Position numbers and translations under genes: made by a program. Below, piece after piece: positions 45,506 to 58,514 of a stretch of DNA of 64,000 bases. Under the pieces are notes generated by a model, which saw only the letters and a program-made list of their open reading frames with translations, was not told where the DNA came from and made no database searches. The stretch spans positions 216,969,490-217,033,489 of the forward strand of contig OU015490.1 of the NCBI GenBank assembly GCA_907164885.2. The letters run 5' to 3'. The DNA is from Dolomedes plantarius. Taxonomy: Eukaryota > Arthropoda > Arachnida > Araneae > Dolomedidae. Position 1 is the stretch's first letter. Each line of letters begins with the position of its first letter.

Positions 45506-47668
45506 GTTCGTACAGGTGCAAAATGAACTGAAAAAATAATAAAAAAATTCCTGCATTAGAATTTTAATTTTTATTCAAAATAATTTTACCGTCCTATAAA
45601 AAGGACGCTAGGCACGCGAGGGTACAGGTTTTACACAAACACTTCAACCCTTAGATTTTCTAAAACTATACCTTTTAATGTCGTTTTTAGATAAATAAAC
45701 GCATGAAACCAATGGAACTCTGCGAAAAAATGCATAATAAAATAAACACAAGGTTTTTAAATTCTATTTTAATCATTTAAAAGAAATCAAAACAATTTAC
45801 AAAGCTGAAAATGTCAAAAATAATAGCTTAAAAGGCACAAATTTAATAAATTATGTCTTATGATAAATTTTACACAATTTTATATTTAAATTTACATATA
45901 AAAGGGGATTATTAATTACAAAATAATGAAAAAAGCTATTCGTAATTTTTTTTTACACAATTTATATACAAGCTATTTTGTGCGAAAGATTTCAAAGCAT
46001 TTATCATGCAATCCAACTAAACATTTATTGCATTTTCTTTTGGATTTTTTGCCACAGTAGGCGCATCTTATCTGTTATGGATTCACAACTATTAAATGAT
46101 CTTTTCCGCCATACCGGACATCACCAGACACTCTTTTTGAAAGTATTTTTGGTTTCCCTGCAGCCAGACTGTTATTTGGTCTCATACTGTACTTAGAAAA
46201 ATATGTCTGACAGATTTCTCTTCTAAAGTGTAGGAGATCCATTCTGTTACTGTCATAATCTGTACAATAGCCACGCATTTTGGATTGATGCTTCTAAGCT
46301 AAACAAAAACAGTGGCCACCACCATTTTTTAGACCGTATGGAACACTGGTATTGTGCCATATTTTAATCCATTTGATCGGTGCCTCCCATAAATTTATTA
46401 TATTGAGACACAATATACGATTGGTCAATCTCTACAAATCTTTTATCAATATTCGACCAGCGTTTGGCCTGAGCTACAGGTTCAATACCATAATGGTTAG
46501 ACGCCAAAGTAACGACACTATTGTCATTCCACCGAACCATTTTAAAATTTTTGCTGTTCTGAAAATCAAAACTTCCCCTACTCTTCTTTTTAACAGATTT
46601 AACATCTCCAAGTGGACATTTTTTAGTTCTATTAACCCGTATAGTGCCAGTCATCGGTAACTTCATTAGATGGTGAGTCCAAATAAATATCCGCTTCATG
46701 GAATGTATCATTATCAGATAACTCTGCCATTAAAGCTAATGCCTCTCCAGTCAAACTTAAAATAAAAACAAAAATATAAATAAGAGCTTTAAAACTTATC
46801 GATTGCTCATTTCAGTATATTTAGATCAAATATAATTTGGATTAAAAGACAAAATTCTTAAAATTTATTAAATTATAGACATTTAAAATACACATATTTT
46901 TTAAAAATCCAGACAATTACTTATGTACTCCGAAATTTTTCTTTATTTTTTAAAATCACTAAATACAGAACACATCCTTTGATTAAAATTTTTGTATTTA
47001 AAAGGCTAATTTGTTAATACGTTCATTACATTATCAAGAGGCTAATATTTCTCTTAAATAAGAATTTTTTTTAACCATTCCTTAATTAACAGAACATTTA
47101 TTTTTAAATTATTTTCATAAATAAGGAATATTCAATAATCTTTATTTATGAAAATAATTTATAACATCATTTTTCAGAAAATAAATGGCTTTTCCTTTTC
47201 TCTATGGTAATACAACATCATAAATTGAGAAAACAAGACGAATTCGTATAGCGGAACAGGTCAGAAAAACATGTACCCATCCGTGCCTAGCGTCCTATAT
47301 ATAGAACGCTACGCAAAAGAAAATATAACAGTGTTAAAAAATAATTTTAACAATTTTGAAAGATACATATTTAAGAAAAGAGTATTGACTGTGATAACAG
47401 CATAAAATATTTTCGTAACATTGAAAAACAATAAAATAAACTTACTTTTTGTGTGACGCTCTTTTGAAAACCTAAAAAACGACTAACTCTGACTTTAGAC
47501 CCTCAAAGGAGAAATAGAAAATTAATGTAGTGCTACCAACTGATGAATAATAAGAAATACAACACTTTATTATGATATTCTGCTATTTGGATTAAAAAAA
47601 AATTCAGTGATTTAGAGCTTATTATGTAAGCGTCCTGTTAAAAGAACGCTAGGCACTAATGGGTTAGT
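45506..47668 (-). mobile_element. piggyBac element PB2
   Basis: The right end reads inward TAACCCATTAGTGCCTAGCG from about 47669, flanked by TTAG. The left flank reads CTAA near 45500, so both may be mutated TTAA copies. Inner inverted copies of the end lie at 47272-47310 (CCCATCCGTGCCTAGCGTCC) and 45590-45632. The left terminal repeat itself is not recognised, so the left limit is inferred from where Tigger sequence stops. Confidence 0.68.
46000..46740 (-). pseudogene. piggyBac (PGBD-type) transposase, C-terminal half (PB2)
   Basis: Open stretch 46711-46364: PLGDVKSVKKKSRGSFDFQN, FKMVRWNDNSVVTLASNHYG and DQSYIVSQYNKFMGGTDQMD, the RWNDN and GG.D blocks of the DDE core. After a frameshift, 46278-46075 reads CQTYFSKYSMRPNNSLAAGK, and 46075-45980 the C-terminal finger IRCAYCGKKSKRKCNKCLVG with HDKCFEIF. 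The N-terminal half is not readable upstream of 46740. The 47000-47270 part is AT-rich and has a 19-bp hairpin (47106-47160). Confidence 0.82.
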
Positions 47669-47910
47669 ATGGTGCAGATCGTAGAAGTGCTATGCTCGTA
47701 CTGCTTCTGCCAAGTCGACTACACGCACACCTTGGTCATGTTTTTGGTAATTTCTTTTTTCAACTCAATGCATATCAACCACTTCTTCTCAGCACTGTCC
47801 TTCGCACTCACTTTCTTCAGATCAATGGTTGGAAAATTGAATTTTTGCAAAATAACTTCAAGCACAAATACTAGCACAGAACTGATGATTTTATTAAGAT
47901 GTAGTCTCAT
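47669..47910 (-). pseudogene. Tigger 2 transposase, N-terminal piece
   Basis: Minus strand from about 47910: KKVSAKDSAEKKWLICIELK, KEITKNMTKVCV, a frameshift, and HSTSTICTI. This is the first CENP-B/HTH_psq helix-turn-helix of TIGD1-like proteins (…SIE.K.EI...HE.G..V..LA..Y..STSTICTIL). The match ends at the PB2 junction. Upstream leader sequence continues to roughly 47990. Confidence 0.75.
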
Positions 47911-48020
47911 AAAGTGAACAAATGATACACGGAAGCTGGGCGATTGTTGCGTCGTTCCATGTGGCTGTAATGTCCAAATTCCTCTTCCTTAGAATCTGAA
48001 GACCGTTTTCTCAGAAAACC

Positions 48021-48029
48021 CTTCTAGGG

Positions 48030-48107
<78 letters not shown>

Positions 48108-48108
48108 T
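48021..48108. repeat. (TA)n(GA)n microsatellite
   Basis: TA run continued by GA repeats, just beyond the N-terminal side of Tigger 2. Confidence 0.95.
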
Positions 48109-48229
48109 TAGAGAGCAAATGTTATGGTAAAAAATTCCTTTTCCACGCCCCCCCCCTCTCAAAACGGCGTAGTTTTCTCGGAAGCATTACTGGATGCTAT
48201 AAAGTAATTTTCCAGCGTATATTTATGTA

Positions 48230-48765
48230 TATATTTTATTCATAGATATATCAATTTATTCATAGATAAATTATTTCTTATACTTTTTGAGGAACAAATC
48301 ACTACTTTCCTTTATTTCTTTTTATAGTCTTGAAAATGGGTAATGCAGTATGATAACTGGGAGAGTACGCAGATTTCCTCTTGAAAATGCGAAATTTACG
48401 TGACACAAAGAGATAATGAAAGCATCTCTCTGGAAATAAAGCATAGACAAATTTAGGCGCATGATCTCTTTCAGCGTGAAGTAAAGCGGACAATTAGCCG
48501 ATATCATTTGGCATTTGGTCAAACGGGGTTTCGTTTGGAAACTTTTATTCATAGATTTCCTTTTTATTCTACTTTTATGGCCTCTGAAGAATATTTCAAA
48601 AACATTTCTTTTCATGAGAAAGTATTAATTATTGTTTCGCTTTGGAATATTTTGAATAAAAACAAGTGTTCAAAGAATTTCTGATGAAACAATAAGCAAA
48701 GGAAACGATATTTGATGTTTTTCCATAAATTAAAATGTATAAAGCGACGAAGTAGAACTGAGCAC
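48230..48765. repeat. Unclassified dispersed repeat R1, copy b
   Basis: Same orientation as 26280-26850, with a near-identical core (GCGGACAATTAGCCGATATC...) and AACAAGTGTTCAAAGAAT further on. The minus strand keeps the same overlapping frames open (KPRLTKCQMISANCP and FVYALFPERCFHYLF). Confidence 0.7.
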
Positions 48766-50635
48766 ACAGACAAACAGAAGAAGATTATATTTTAAATTAG
48801 TTTTCAAAATAATGTTAGTGTAACTACAACGATAAAATATAAGAATGTGAGACTTACAGAAATTTCGAGATATTTTGTTTGTTGCACTTAATTTGTTGTT
48901 CAAATCGAAGGATTAAATGTACAGAAGTTTTTCCTTAATGTGTAAATTTTTTATTAGAAAATCAGAAGATGTGAAAAAACAGAATTTTTTTCATTCGCTC
49001 AAGTAATAAGAGTTTAGAAAGATTCAAGTGTAGGTAAGGATTATCGTCAATAGAATTTTAGATTTCAGCTGAAACTTTTTAAAGTTTTGGACTAGACATG
49101 TTGTGTTTACCCATTATCAAATGGATAGGTCTTTTAAATAATAATTTGAATGTTATGAATACGTGTGTGACCATATATATATATATATATATATAATCAT
49201 TGATGATGCTACTAATTACCTATGAGAGCAAATTAAACACTTATTAAAACAGATACTTGCGAAATAAAATTGAAGACTTATGAAACAATCCATGTTCCAT
49301 GTATATATTAAACTCGAATATATACATGGAACATTTTTCGAACAGAAAGATGTACACGGGATGAACATTATTGATAATAAATATTTTATTAAAAGCAGAC
49401 ACAATTTAGCAGTTATAATTTAACAAATTAGGAGAACTAAGAAATGCGAAATTTGCATTACGTATTTTCAAAAATCAACAACATAAGAGACATCGCATTT
49501 TACTATATAATACCTTAGAAAACAATAATAAATCATCTTCAAAAATATCCTGTCTTGAGCTTTTGTACAACACTGCAAACATCATGGTAAGAAACCATTT
49601 GCAGTTTACAGTTTCTTCTTGAATTCTTCATTCAACTTTATTTAGAGAAATATATATTTTCTTAAGTATAAAACGTATGACCATTATTCGTTGATGAATT
49701 TTTAAACCTATAAAGACTGTAAAACTCTGAGGTAATATAGAATTTTTTAGCTTATAGCTTTAATAGTCTATTACATGCATGCATAAAAATTGTAATTTTG
49801 AATGACATTTTTTTTCCTATTTCAAAATTATATTTGTATTATTTACTTTACTTCTTTAAAGTATTTTATTTCTTTTATAGATAACTAAAAATTTTATATG
49901 AAACCGAGTAATTTAAATCATTTAAAAAAAATCTATGGCCTTTTTTAATTGTTAAGATGTTAATTTAAATATCTTAAAGCATACAACAAATAGAAAAGGA
50001 AAACAGTATTCAAAAAGTACAGGAAGTAATAAATATTTCTATGTGTCTATTGTCCGTTGTTTGAGGCATAGAAAAATCACTTTCGATATAGTTAAAGAGA
50101 TCATCAAACTACAAAATAGTATATTCCAATCTAATTATTAAATAAACCCCTCGTTAAATACAAATCACAGATGACTAAAGAATGTTTTAATAATAAAAAT
50201 CCCTACCTATCTAGTACATGCTGGAGAAGTACAAGAATGGGCACAGCCCCATCATAATAAAATCCCCCACTTCCACTTAATGATCATAGGAAAGAGTAAA
50301 TATTTCTACGGTGTCGTTATCCTGCGTCAAAAATATACCATACGGTGGTACAAGAGGGAATTCTGACATATTCTAGGGTAAATACGCTAAGAGGTAGGAA
50401 AGTGAAATGGCTAGAAAAACAACGATGTAATCTCCTTTTATTACGGTGATGTCGTAACACGAGTCGGTATCTTAAAATACTGAACAGGGCATTTTATCAT
50501 ATACATGTAACTTTTTGTTTCGTTTATAAGTGGTTTCTCTTTTTTAACCGATTATTATGCTGTTGGGGAAAAGATGATTGTATCAGAAAAAATTGGGTTG
50601 AAAATATCGCACACAAACTATATGTGTGATCAATT

Positions 50636-50636
<1 letters not shown>
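48766..50636. other. Non-coding, AT-rich
   Basis: No gene or repeat family recognised. Holds a short (TA)n at 49172-49193 and a perfect hairpin at 49292-49334. Confidence 0.5.
49292..49334. repeat. Perfect 18-bp hairpin
   Basis: ATGTTCCATGTATATATT and its exact inverse at 49317-49334, with a 7-base loop AAACTCG. It is not at the end of any element I recognise. Confidence 0.85.

Positions 50637-50667
<31 letters not shown>
50637..50667. repeat. (TA)n microsatellite
   Basis: Short TA run. Confidence 0.9.
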
Positions 50668-50677
<10 letters not shown>

Positions 50678-50689
50678 TTGGTTGTTGTT

Positions 50690-50945
50690 TCTTATGCCCT
50701 CTGGCTGAAATGCCTTCCAGACCAGGTCTATATAAGCTTAGGGATAAAGTGTGTGGCTCCAGTTTTAAATTGCACGTCAAGTGTCGAAGTCCGTCTTAGC
50801 TAGTTCCACCACAATTTTGGCCGAGCAACCCTGGGGTGACATCTGGGGGATCATATCCTCTCCCACCCTGTCTGACCTTTATAGAGAGACTTTCTGGTCT
50901 AAGGATTTAACGTGTCCATACCTGGCCTAGACGGAAATATCCTAG
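50690..50945 (-). repeat. tRNA-derived SINE, copy 3 (body only)
   Basis: On the minus strand it reads CCGTCTAGGCCAGGTATGGA, CACGTTAAATC, GATGTCACCCCAGGGTTGCT, CGGCCAAAATT and CTGGAGCCACAC, matching the bodies of the copies at 7610 and 17029. The tRNA-like head is missing, as in a 5'-truncated retroposon. Confidence 0.68.
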
Positions 50946-50949
50946 GAGT

Positions 50950-51269
50950 CACATATTAAAATGCACTGTAAATTTCCTAAAAGAAATGGAGCAAAAAACT
51001 GGTATCAAGGCCATACCCTTCACTGATATCCCTACTAAATCTCCCGAAGTATCACGTATCGATTTTTGTGCTTTCGGACTTTTAAAATCTGCATTATCCA
51101 TCGTCCCAAAACCCTTACAGGACTCTGGAAAGCTGTTCAGGAGGAATGGGATAGAATACCTCTTCTGACACTTCAAAATGCATTATTATCCTGGAAATTG
51201 CGGTGTCGAAAGATAGTTCAGAACAAGGGATGTCAAATAGAACATTTAAAACACAAGAATTTTATGTAA
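50950..51269 (+). pseudogene. Tc1/mariner transposase C-terminal fragment
   Basis: KEMEQKTGIKAIPFTDIPTK then SPEVSRIDFCAFGLLKSALS (the SP.VS..DFCAFG block with the third acidic residue). After a frameshift near 51090: LTGLWKAVQEEWDRIPLLTL, QNALLSWKLRCRKIVQNKGC and a stop at 51267-51269. Only the last third of a transposase survives; no inverted repeats were found. Confidence 0.78.
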
Positions 51270-51371
51270 TTTAGTTTTGTGAATACAATATACATCGTCT
51301 AAAATATGTGTGAACAGCCTCTGTATATACACATATATATACATATATACATATATGCATATACATTATAC

Positions 51372-51408
<37 letters not shown>

Positions 51409-54400
51409 CAATGCTAACAAATATCTAAAAGTCAATTTTTTTCACTTAAGCCCTTTATACTGGACATCATATTTATATATAATGATATTTTAATTACTGA
51501 TTATGTAGGACTTTAACATCTAGCATATTGTAGATGAGAGGAATAATACATTTTTTAGCGTAATTTCCAGAACATAATAGGATACCGTTACTAATCTTTT
51601 AACAGAATTTAAGTTTCAAATGAATTTTATTTTGCTGGTTTCTGAGGCAATGGGAATTAGTTTCTATATGATTTGCTTAGGAAATAAGACTTTTTAAGAA
51701 AACTACGTTTTTTCCATAAATTAATGTTTCTTCGCTTGAATATAAAATAGTTTCACATTTGCATATAATATATTTGTTGATAATATTACTTTCACTTAAC
51801 ATTTTTCTTAACATTTTTCAATTGCTACTATTAATACTTTTATATTTTGCATTCAATATTATTTATAATAATAATAAAATAATGGTAATATCAATGCAAA
51901 AAAAAAAATCATCAACGTAAATGGAACGTATTAGCATATTTTCACTGGAGTGAATAATTTTGCACTAAATTGTATAATTTTTAGAATGAACAATTTTGAA
52001 ATTGTTTAATCTCAAACAAATATTTAAGTCTAGACATATAGTGAGAAAACCTTTAATTTATTTTTTTTAAACGGGAAAGATAATTATTTTACATTTACAG
52101 TTAAAATATGAAAAAAGGAAACCTAGACGGTTTACAACTAATACATAATATGGAAATTTATGTTAATTAATCTGTGATGTTTTTATATACAGCATACTCT
52201 TAGTTATTAGTAATATGAAATCCTAAATTAATAACATATAAAAAACTCTTTAAACTCTTGTAACGTTTCCTTAAAACTATCCCTTTTAAATATATTATAT
52301 AAATTTTTCTTTTATAATTCTGCACCTAATTCGAAAAATTAATAAGTATTACTCTTTGCAAGAAGAATTACTATCTACAAAAACCTCAGGTTGTAACTAA
52401 ACAAGATTACCTCGGAACTTTCAAAGCGAAAAGTAACTTGATACAAGCTAGTTAAAAAAGGTAATAATTCAGCATGCTTGCCACGGTATTTATATCCGAG
52501 TGGAGTAAATTGGACCGTAAAATAGCTTGTTAGTTTTTTCTGTTGCTTTAATTACTTTTTTTTCGATTATAATTAAAAAATGTTGATTCAAGCGTAATTT
52601 ATAAATAAAAACAATTATTGTGTAAGAACAATCATTAATGTATATCCTATAAACTCCTATAAAATGAACTGAAACTTAATCAGACGTATCTATGACCTTT
52701 TACATAGCATTTTGCTGTTATACGCAAAGTATCATTTAAAATGAAAAACAAAACAGACGTTTTTTAAACCTAAAACACATAAACCAATATTATTTTTTAA
52801 TTATCTCAAAATTTAATTTATCCTACAAGACTCATTAGTATAATCCCAATTAACTCAATTTATGTTGGGTATAATTCCCCTTGAAGCAGAGTATTAGAGC
52901 ATAGCCTAAATTCATCCTTTATTATAACAAAAATTTATATCTGATAGAACAGTAAGGAATAATAACTTAAACGGCTTGTGTATAGGCATTCTCCAAATTT
53001 ATATGTAACATTTGTCATTAAAAGTTTTAATCTATAAATATATCTAAATTCTTCTATTTAGAATATAAAATGTACTTTACATTTTCTATAAAAGTAAAAA
53101 CATTTAAAAATATAATGCCTTCACTTGTGATGTAGATAAAGGAATGTTGCTCAAAGCCTGGAATTATTAATTAAAAGAACTGTTTAGTTAAGAAGATTAT
53201 TTTTTTCAATATTCTAAAACTACGTAATAACTGAAATATGTATTTGACATAGCATCGGAAAATGCCCATCTACCCTATTCCATTTTCGAAAAAAACGCCC
53301 AGTTCAGTGTGAATGTAAATCTACATCTCTTGTGGCTACTTCCCATACCTTTTGAAAATGACCTACAGATGCATATTCCCAGTAAAATGTTATCTTTTAC
53401 CAAGGATGCGGGGCAAAATAATTTATCTGTCGACATCATGTTACTTCTGGGGATATATAAGAGAAAAGAAAAGATTTGATAATGGACTTGTATCGCGAAA
53501 TGGAACCATGAAGTATTCCATAGAGATCTCTCTAAACAAAATGCTTTGAACTATGAACACAGTATAAGAATAAGGCTTGCCCCTCGCAGAACAAAAGGTG
53601 ATTTCCATTATCTTCTTAGGTATAGCGTCTTCGAAGTAGCTTTTTTTTCCAATAAATTCAAAGATCATTTAAAAATGCATTTCGAGTGCATAATAGATTA
53701 GTGCAACATTCGAAGAATAATTATCTTGTATTCACTGAAAGGTTCGTTAAACCTCAAAACTGAAACGAGTAGTTAGCAAAATACTTTTTGAACTAAGTAT
53801 CTGAAAATTTAGATATTTACTCCCACTTTAATGATTAGTATTACCGATGATCTTCCAGGTTTTCATGGATAATGCAGACAATTTTACAATGTATTAACAG
53901 CAAATTTTAAGTAATAAATTTCACATTTTGTTTTAATTGTACCATCCGTTTCCATTAGTTAGTTTGAGTAGTGTTTTGCAATTAAGTACTTAAGAATTCG
54001 CTAGTAATCTTATCTAAATAATTTATATAAAACCAATATTCATTTGAAAATTTTATACTTAAGGTATACGACTGTGTTCTCTGCCAACTTGGGAAAATTC
54101 AGTGCTATATTTTACGGGAACATAGCATAAAATTGAAAAATTATGAAAAGCTTAGTACATAACAATACAACTTTTTTATAAAATAGAAAAGGTTTGATCA
54201 AAATTTAGCAAACTTTTGCACAACGGTTCTAGCTCTACAAAGAGAAAAAAATGATGCATGTAACATTAATTTATTTTTATCATATCTACATAAATCTATA
54301 GAGTATTTAGCTCACTTCTACCCAGACTTGGGTGTATATAATTTGAAGTGGCACTCTATTTGAATTTGAAACAAACACAGTTTATACATGAAACAATGTT

Positions 54401-54931
54401 TATTGAATTCCTTGCACATATATAATTGGCTTTTACAGCAATAAGCATGTTTACTACTTGTATGGAATATATATATTATCATTCAATAGAAATACACATT
54501 TCGAATACTCACAACCCAGCAGAGAGTCAAACCAGCAGTACTGCCACGTAAACTTTGGGCCTGCTAAGCACTAGCGCAGGATAGTACTGGGGCTGCATAC
54601 CTCGTAGCTCCCTATCGCTTATCTATCAATTTTAACAACCTTCTTCAACCCTAACCACCTTTTTTTAATTGACGCTGCATGGTATTTATACTAAGCGCGT
54701 ATGCCGAAATTAGCATATCTAAAGCAGCTTCTTTAATTCATTCACTCAAAAGTTCGATTCTTGTGAATCGAATCTTGTGTATACCTTACAAAGCCCCCAA
54801 GAGTGTAGTGAACTAAAAATTAGTTGATATCTTGAAATGTATAAAAAATACAGGTCATTATATGCAATTACATGAAAATTCCATTCATTTCTCTTGACAA
54901 TTTTTATAACACAGATATGAATCGACAAATA
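51270..54931. other. 3.7-kb non-coding stretch
   Basis: The longest stretch with no recognisable element. Simple (TA)-rich repeats with ATATAC units at 51325-51405; otherwise unremarkable AT-rich DNA. Short open frames here show no family features. Confidence 0.55.
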
Positions 54932-55500
54932 CGAGGGATGGAGTTTAAATAGTGGCAACACTGGTGTAGAGCCCCACGCAGCAGAACCTATGAAAGCATC
55001 TTGTACCACACGTGAGTCACATGCCTGCCTTACCTCAGAGCGATAGAGCTCTACCCACAAACATCACACGGCTGCCCAGTGGCATGATGAACACAGCCAT
55101 GTTTTAGTTACCGGTCTATAGAACGAAATGATTTGTTGCATCGTAGTGATTAAATAAAAATGCATGTGTGCACACTGTGGCCTATGTGTTTGCTCTCTGG
55201 GACTGGGAAGTGCTGTACAGTTCCCCAATATTCCCCGGACTTAAGCCTCTGTGACTTTGATCTCATCCCAAAGATGAAGGAATAGTTCCGTGGATTCCAG
55301 CAAAGATTCTGCAGGCTGTAGACCACTCCATTCGAAGGATCAACAGATCAGGTGCTGTCAATGGCATCTGTAGCTCCCAGGACGTTTGCAACGGGTGCTA
55401 AATAATGCTGGTTGCTACTTTGAAGGGCTATAAATGTCCCCCCTGTATCTCATTTTTTATAATTTGTACATACCCAGTTGTCACTATTAACGTTCCATCC
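54932..55500 (+). mobile_element. Decayed mariner (irritans-like), TA-bounded
   Basis: Ends CGAGGGATGGAGTTTAAATA and, inward from the right, GGATGGAACGTTAATAGTGA, with TA on both sides. About 570 bp, so most of a normal ~1.3-kb copy is deleted. Confidence 0.75.
55215..55440 (+). pseudogene. mariner transposase C-terminal remnant
   Basis: QYSPDLSLCDFDLIPKMKE (third Asp block; irritans-type mariners read YSPDLSPCDYDLIPK), a stop, then after a frameshift ILQAVDHSIRRINRSGAVNG and NNAGCYFEGL. The first two catalytic Asp residues and the helix-turn-helix are gone. Confidence 0.75.
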
Positions 55501-56040
55501 TATGTAATTTCAAAACTTTATTTCATTTTAAGTTAATTTAAGAAAATGGGTACTAAAACCCGATATTACCGAAATCTCTGGGAAAATTGTATGTTTTCAT
55601 TATGACTTCAAAGATGATTCAGGAGGATCTAGTAGTTACGGTGACTGCATACGTTGAATATGTCCTTTTTTGACTATTTTGCTCAATTTTATTTTTTGCA
55701 AGAATAGAGTAATTCAATATTTTCTCTTTTCAAAACCGTTTTGATTTTCATGCAAAATCAATTAGAAGCAGAATTATAGCTATTTTAAAAACATCGTCTG
55801 CTGCAAAATTGAAGTGGCAAAAAACTTTAAATGCGTCTTTTCTCAGAATTATGTTTTTTAGCACAAATCTCTACCGTTATCATGATATTTCACATAATAA
55901 TGCATATAATTTGATAAAAATTTCAGAAAATGTTTTAGATGCTATTGTTAAGGAAATGACGTAAAATAATCCGTGTATAATAATTAGTTTTTTGTTTGGG
56001 GCTGTTTTTATAAGGAAAGGAATGACGAATCGGGGAAAGT
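55501..56040. other. Non-coding
   Basis: Sequence between two mariner pieces; nothing recognised. Confidence 0.5.
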
Positions 56041-56152
56041 TTTCATAAACAATGCTGGTTACTACTTTGAAGGACTAAAAAAGTTTCACCCCTGCATGTC
56101 GTCTGTATAATTTGTACATACCTAGTTGCCACTATTAAAGTTCCATCTTATG
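56041..56152 (+). mobile_element. mariner 3'-end fragment
   Basis: NNAGYYFEGL-like codons followed by GTACATACCTAGTTGCCACT and AAAGTTCCATCTTA, matching 55405-55502. A second, 5'-truncated copy of the same mariner family in the same orientation. Confidence 0.7.
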
Positions 56153-57273
56153 TAATATACCTAGAGAATAATCTGTTGTTCATTAAGTTCTAAGTATTAT
56201 GTAAAACATGACTGAATAATTATAGAGACTCATCATGATTATAATTTGAGATATCACAATTGCCGCATACATTTATAATGAAAAATAAGTTCTTTAGAAA
56301 ACCAATTAAAGTTTCTACTTGCATTGAAATTTACTACTGCAGCTCATGTTTTATTCTCTCTGATATAATATCGAATGATCTCGACGAAAAAATCGACGAA
56401 TAGATTTAGAAACTGAAATTTACATTCTTTAAGAAAGATGAATAAAAGCAATTCCAGAATTGTCATCAAAATTGGCGTTTTGGATGTAGTCGGATACCTT
56501 AATACTATCCATATTCAACAAATAATAGTTTGAAGACTAAATTAGTCATTCAAAATGATCAATGAATGCATTTTGTGGCATAATACAACAATATGGCTAC
56601 ATTTAAAGGAAAAAAGTCCCTATAATTCATATATAAATATCAGACATTGATTTCTTTAGTTCCTGTGAATTTGTATAATAGCCGTCACACAGACAAAAGT
56701 TTTATACACACTTTTCTCAAAATAAAATTGATTTATCTTTATGATTATTAAAGCCCGATATTATGGAAAAAAATATGGAAATTTTTATTCCCAATTTTTA
56801 TGGAAAACGGAAGTATTGTGGTGTAAGTAATTCCATCAAAACTCCTTTAACAAAACTTAACAATTTACTAACAAAATATTAGCAATGGCTGATTACACCG
56901 ACATGTACATTTAAAAATATGGCTCGAACCTGCTTCAGCACCATAGACTTGAAATGTCGTGAGAGGCCTAAATTCATTTGAAATAAGTCCTAAAAGAGGG
57001 AGCAACCGCCTACAGCCTCCAAATTAAAACACGTCACTGAAACTGACGAAAGGCGAAACAAGCCAAGACTCGGCGAAAAACTAAAAACTTAAAACCTCTA
57101 CTTTTTACCGTTCTGGCTGTGGCTTATATCTAAATAAGCAGCCAATCAGAGCTTGATGTGACGCTTGCTGACGAGAAGTGATTCAATGCATAAATTAAAG
57201 TGATTTACTGAATATTTAATTAGAGATAAACCTTTTAGAATGCAATCGAAAAATGCAGTCCATGGAGCACCAC
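56153..57273. other. Non-coding
   Basis: No gene seen. A CCAAT-containing stretch near 57140 (GCAGCCAATCAGAGC) resembles a promoter element, but no coding region follows it. Confidence 0.45.
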
Positions 57274-57543
57274 AGAAGGCCTTATTTGAATAGTGGTCCA
57301 ATTCCAATATTAAAAAATGGAGTTACCTCACTTTTCTGTTCATACAAATCATTTATATATTATTTTTAAATTGGTACACCTCCAGCTTATATCTGGTGCC
57401 AATAGAGGGCTTTACAAATCAGACTTCAGCAGTCATTTCTCAGCACTCCTTAGATTTTAAGGCAAAATGAACTTTACTTTAAGGTCAAATTTATCTCAAA
57501 ATGAAAAGGAATGGAGTTGGACCACTATTCAAATAAGGCCTTC
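57274..57543. mobile_element. MITE with ~32-bp TIRs
   Basis: GAAGGCCTTATTTGAATAGT...TTCCA at 57274-57305 is inverted at 57510-57543. About 270 bp, no coding capacity. Flanks give no clear target duplication, so the superfamily is open; AATAGTGG near the end recalls the mariner at 54932. Confidence 0.7.
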
Positions 57544-58262
57544 ATTTAATTATTTATGTGTATCATTTATGGATGCCTTCAACTATGAAATTGTAACGAA
57601 GTTTTTGTGTTCTTCAAAATGCAGAACCAACGGATCAAAGCATTTTTTTCTTGCTTAGGAATTTAAATGTTTAGAAATGTGTGTTCATAGATATTCCCCT
57701 AAGGGGATAAAAGACTTTCATATTACCAAAAATCGAACGAAAATTAGAATTTTTTATAAATTTATAAATTATTTAAATATTACAATAGAATGCATTTAAA
57801 ATATGTAGTAAAAAGTAAAATGAAAACTTGGTGGCTTAGGAAAAGTAAGTATTAAATGTAGGTGAAAAAATAGCTTTTAAACGGCTTTTTCTCAAAAGGA
57901 GTAATTTCCAGATTTTCAATTCTTTGAAATGCTTCTTGCGTCATAATTTCGGCCGAAATTTTTATAAAATTTATAATAAAGACTCCCGTAATACACCAAA
58001 ATAAAGTTATATGCCCATTTTAGATTTTGACATCATTCCGATTATTAAAGTTTACCTTAAGTGTAGAAAAGTACAAACATTTCACGAAAATTCAGAGTAC
58101 AAGCATAAAAATATTTCCTTAAAATTAACTATTCAAACTACAAAGAAAGCACAAAGTACAATACTCTGTTCAACAGTTTATTACTCTGTTCAACTGTTAC
58201 TACATAACTCTGTTCAAAATGTATTTACAAGCAATATAAATGCAAAATTAAATGGGTGGGAG
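57544..58262. other. Non-coding
   Basis: AT-rich; the open frame beginning at 58011 runs into the MITE and has no family features. Confidence 0.5.
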
Positions 58263-58514
58263 TTAACCCTATCAGGGGCAACAAACTCCCCCGTTTGCAC
58301 GGGTGAGATTTTTTTTCCCCAATTTTTTAACCTAAAAGTCTTAAAAATTTTTCAAATCAAAGGTTGCAAAATATTTTTACTTCTTTAAACTGATAACAGA
58401 TGGCAGTACTAACCATTTTTCTGCTCATTTAAGTGAAATACATTGAATGAAAGTGAAAAAAGACTAGATTTAGGCGTTTGCACTGTGCAAACTGCGCCCC
58501 TCAAAGGGTTTTAA
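58263..58514. mobile_element. piggyBac-type MITE, copy 2
   Basis: 252 bp flanked by TTAA at both sides, ends CCCTATCAGGGGC and GCCCCTCAAAGGG (inverted). Same family and orientation as 6895-7145. The terminal repeats are clearer here. Confidence 0.82.
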
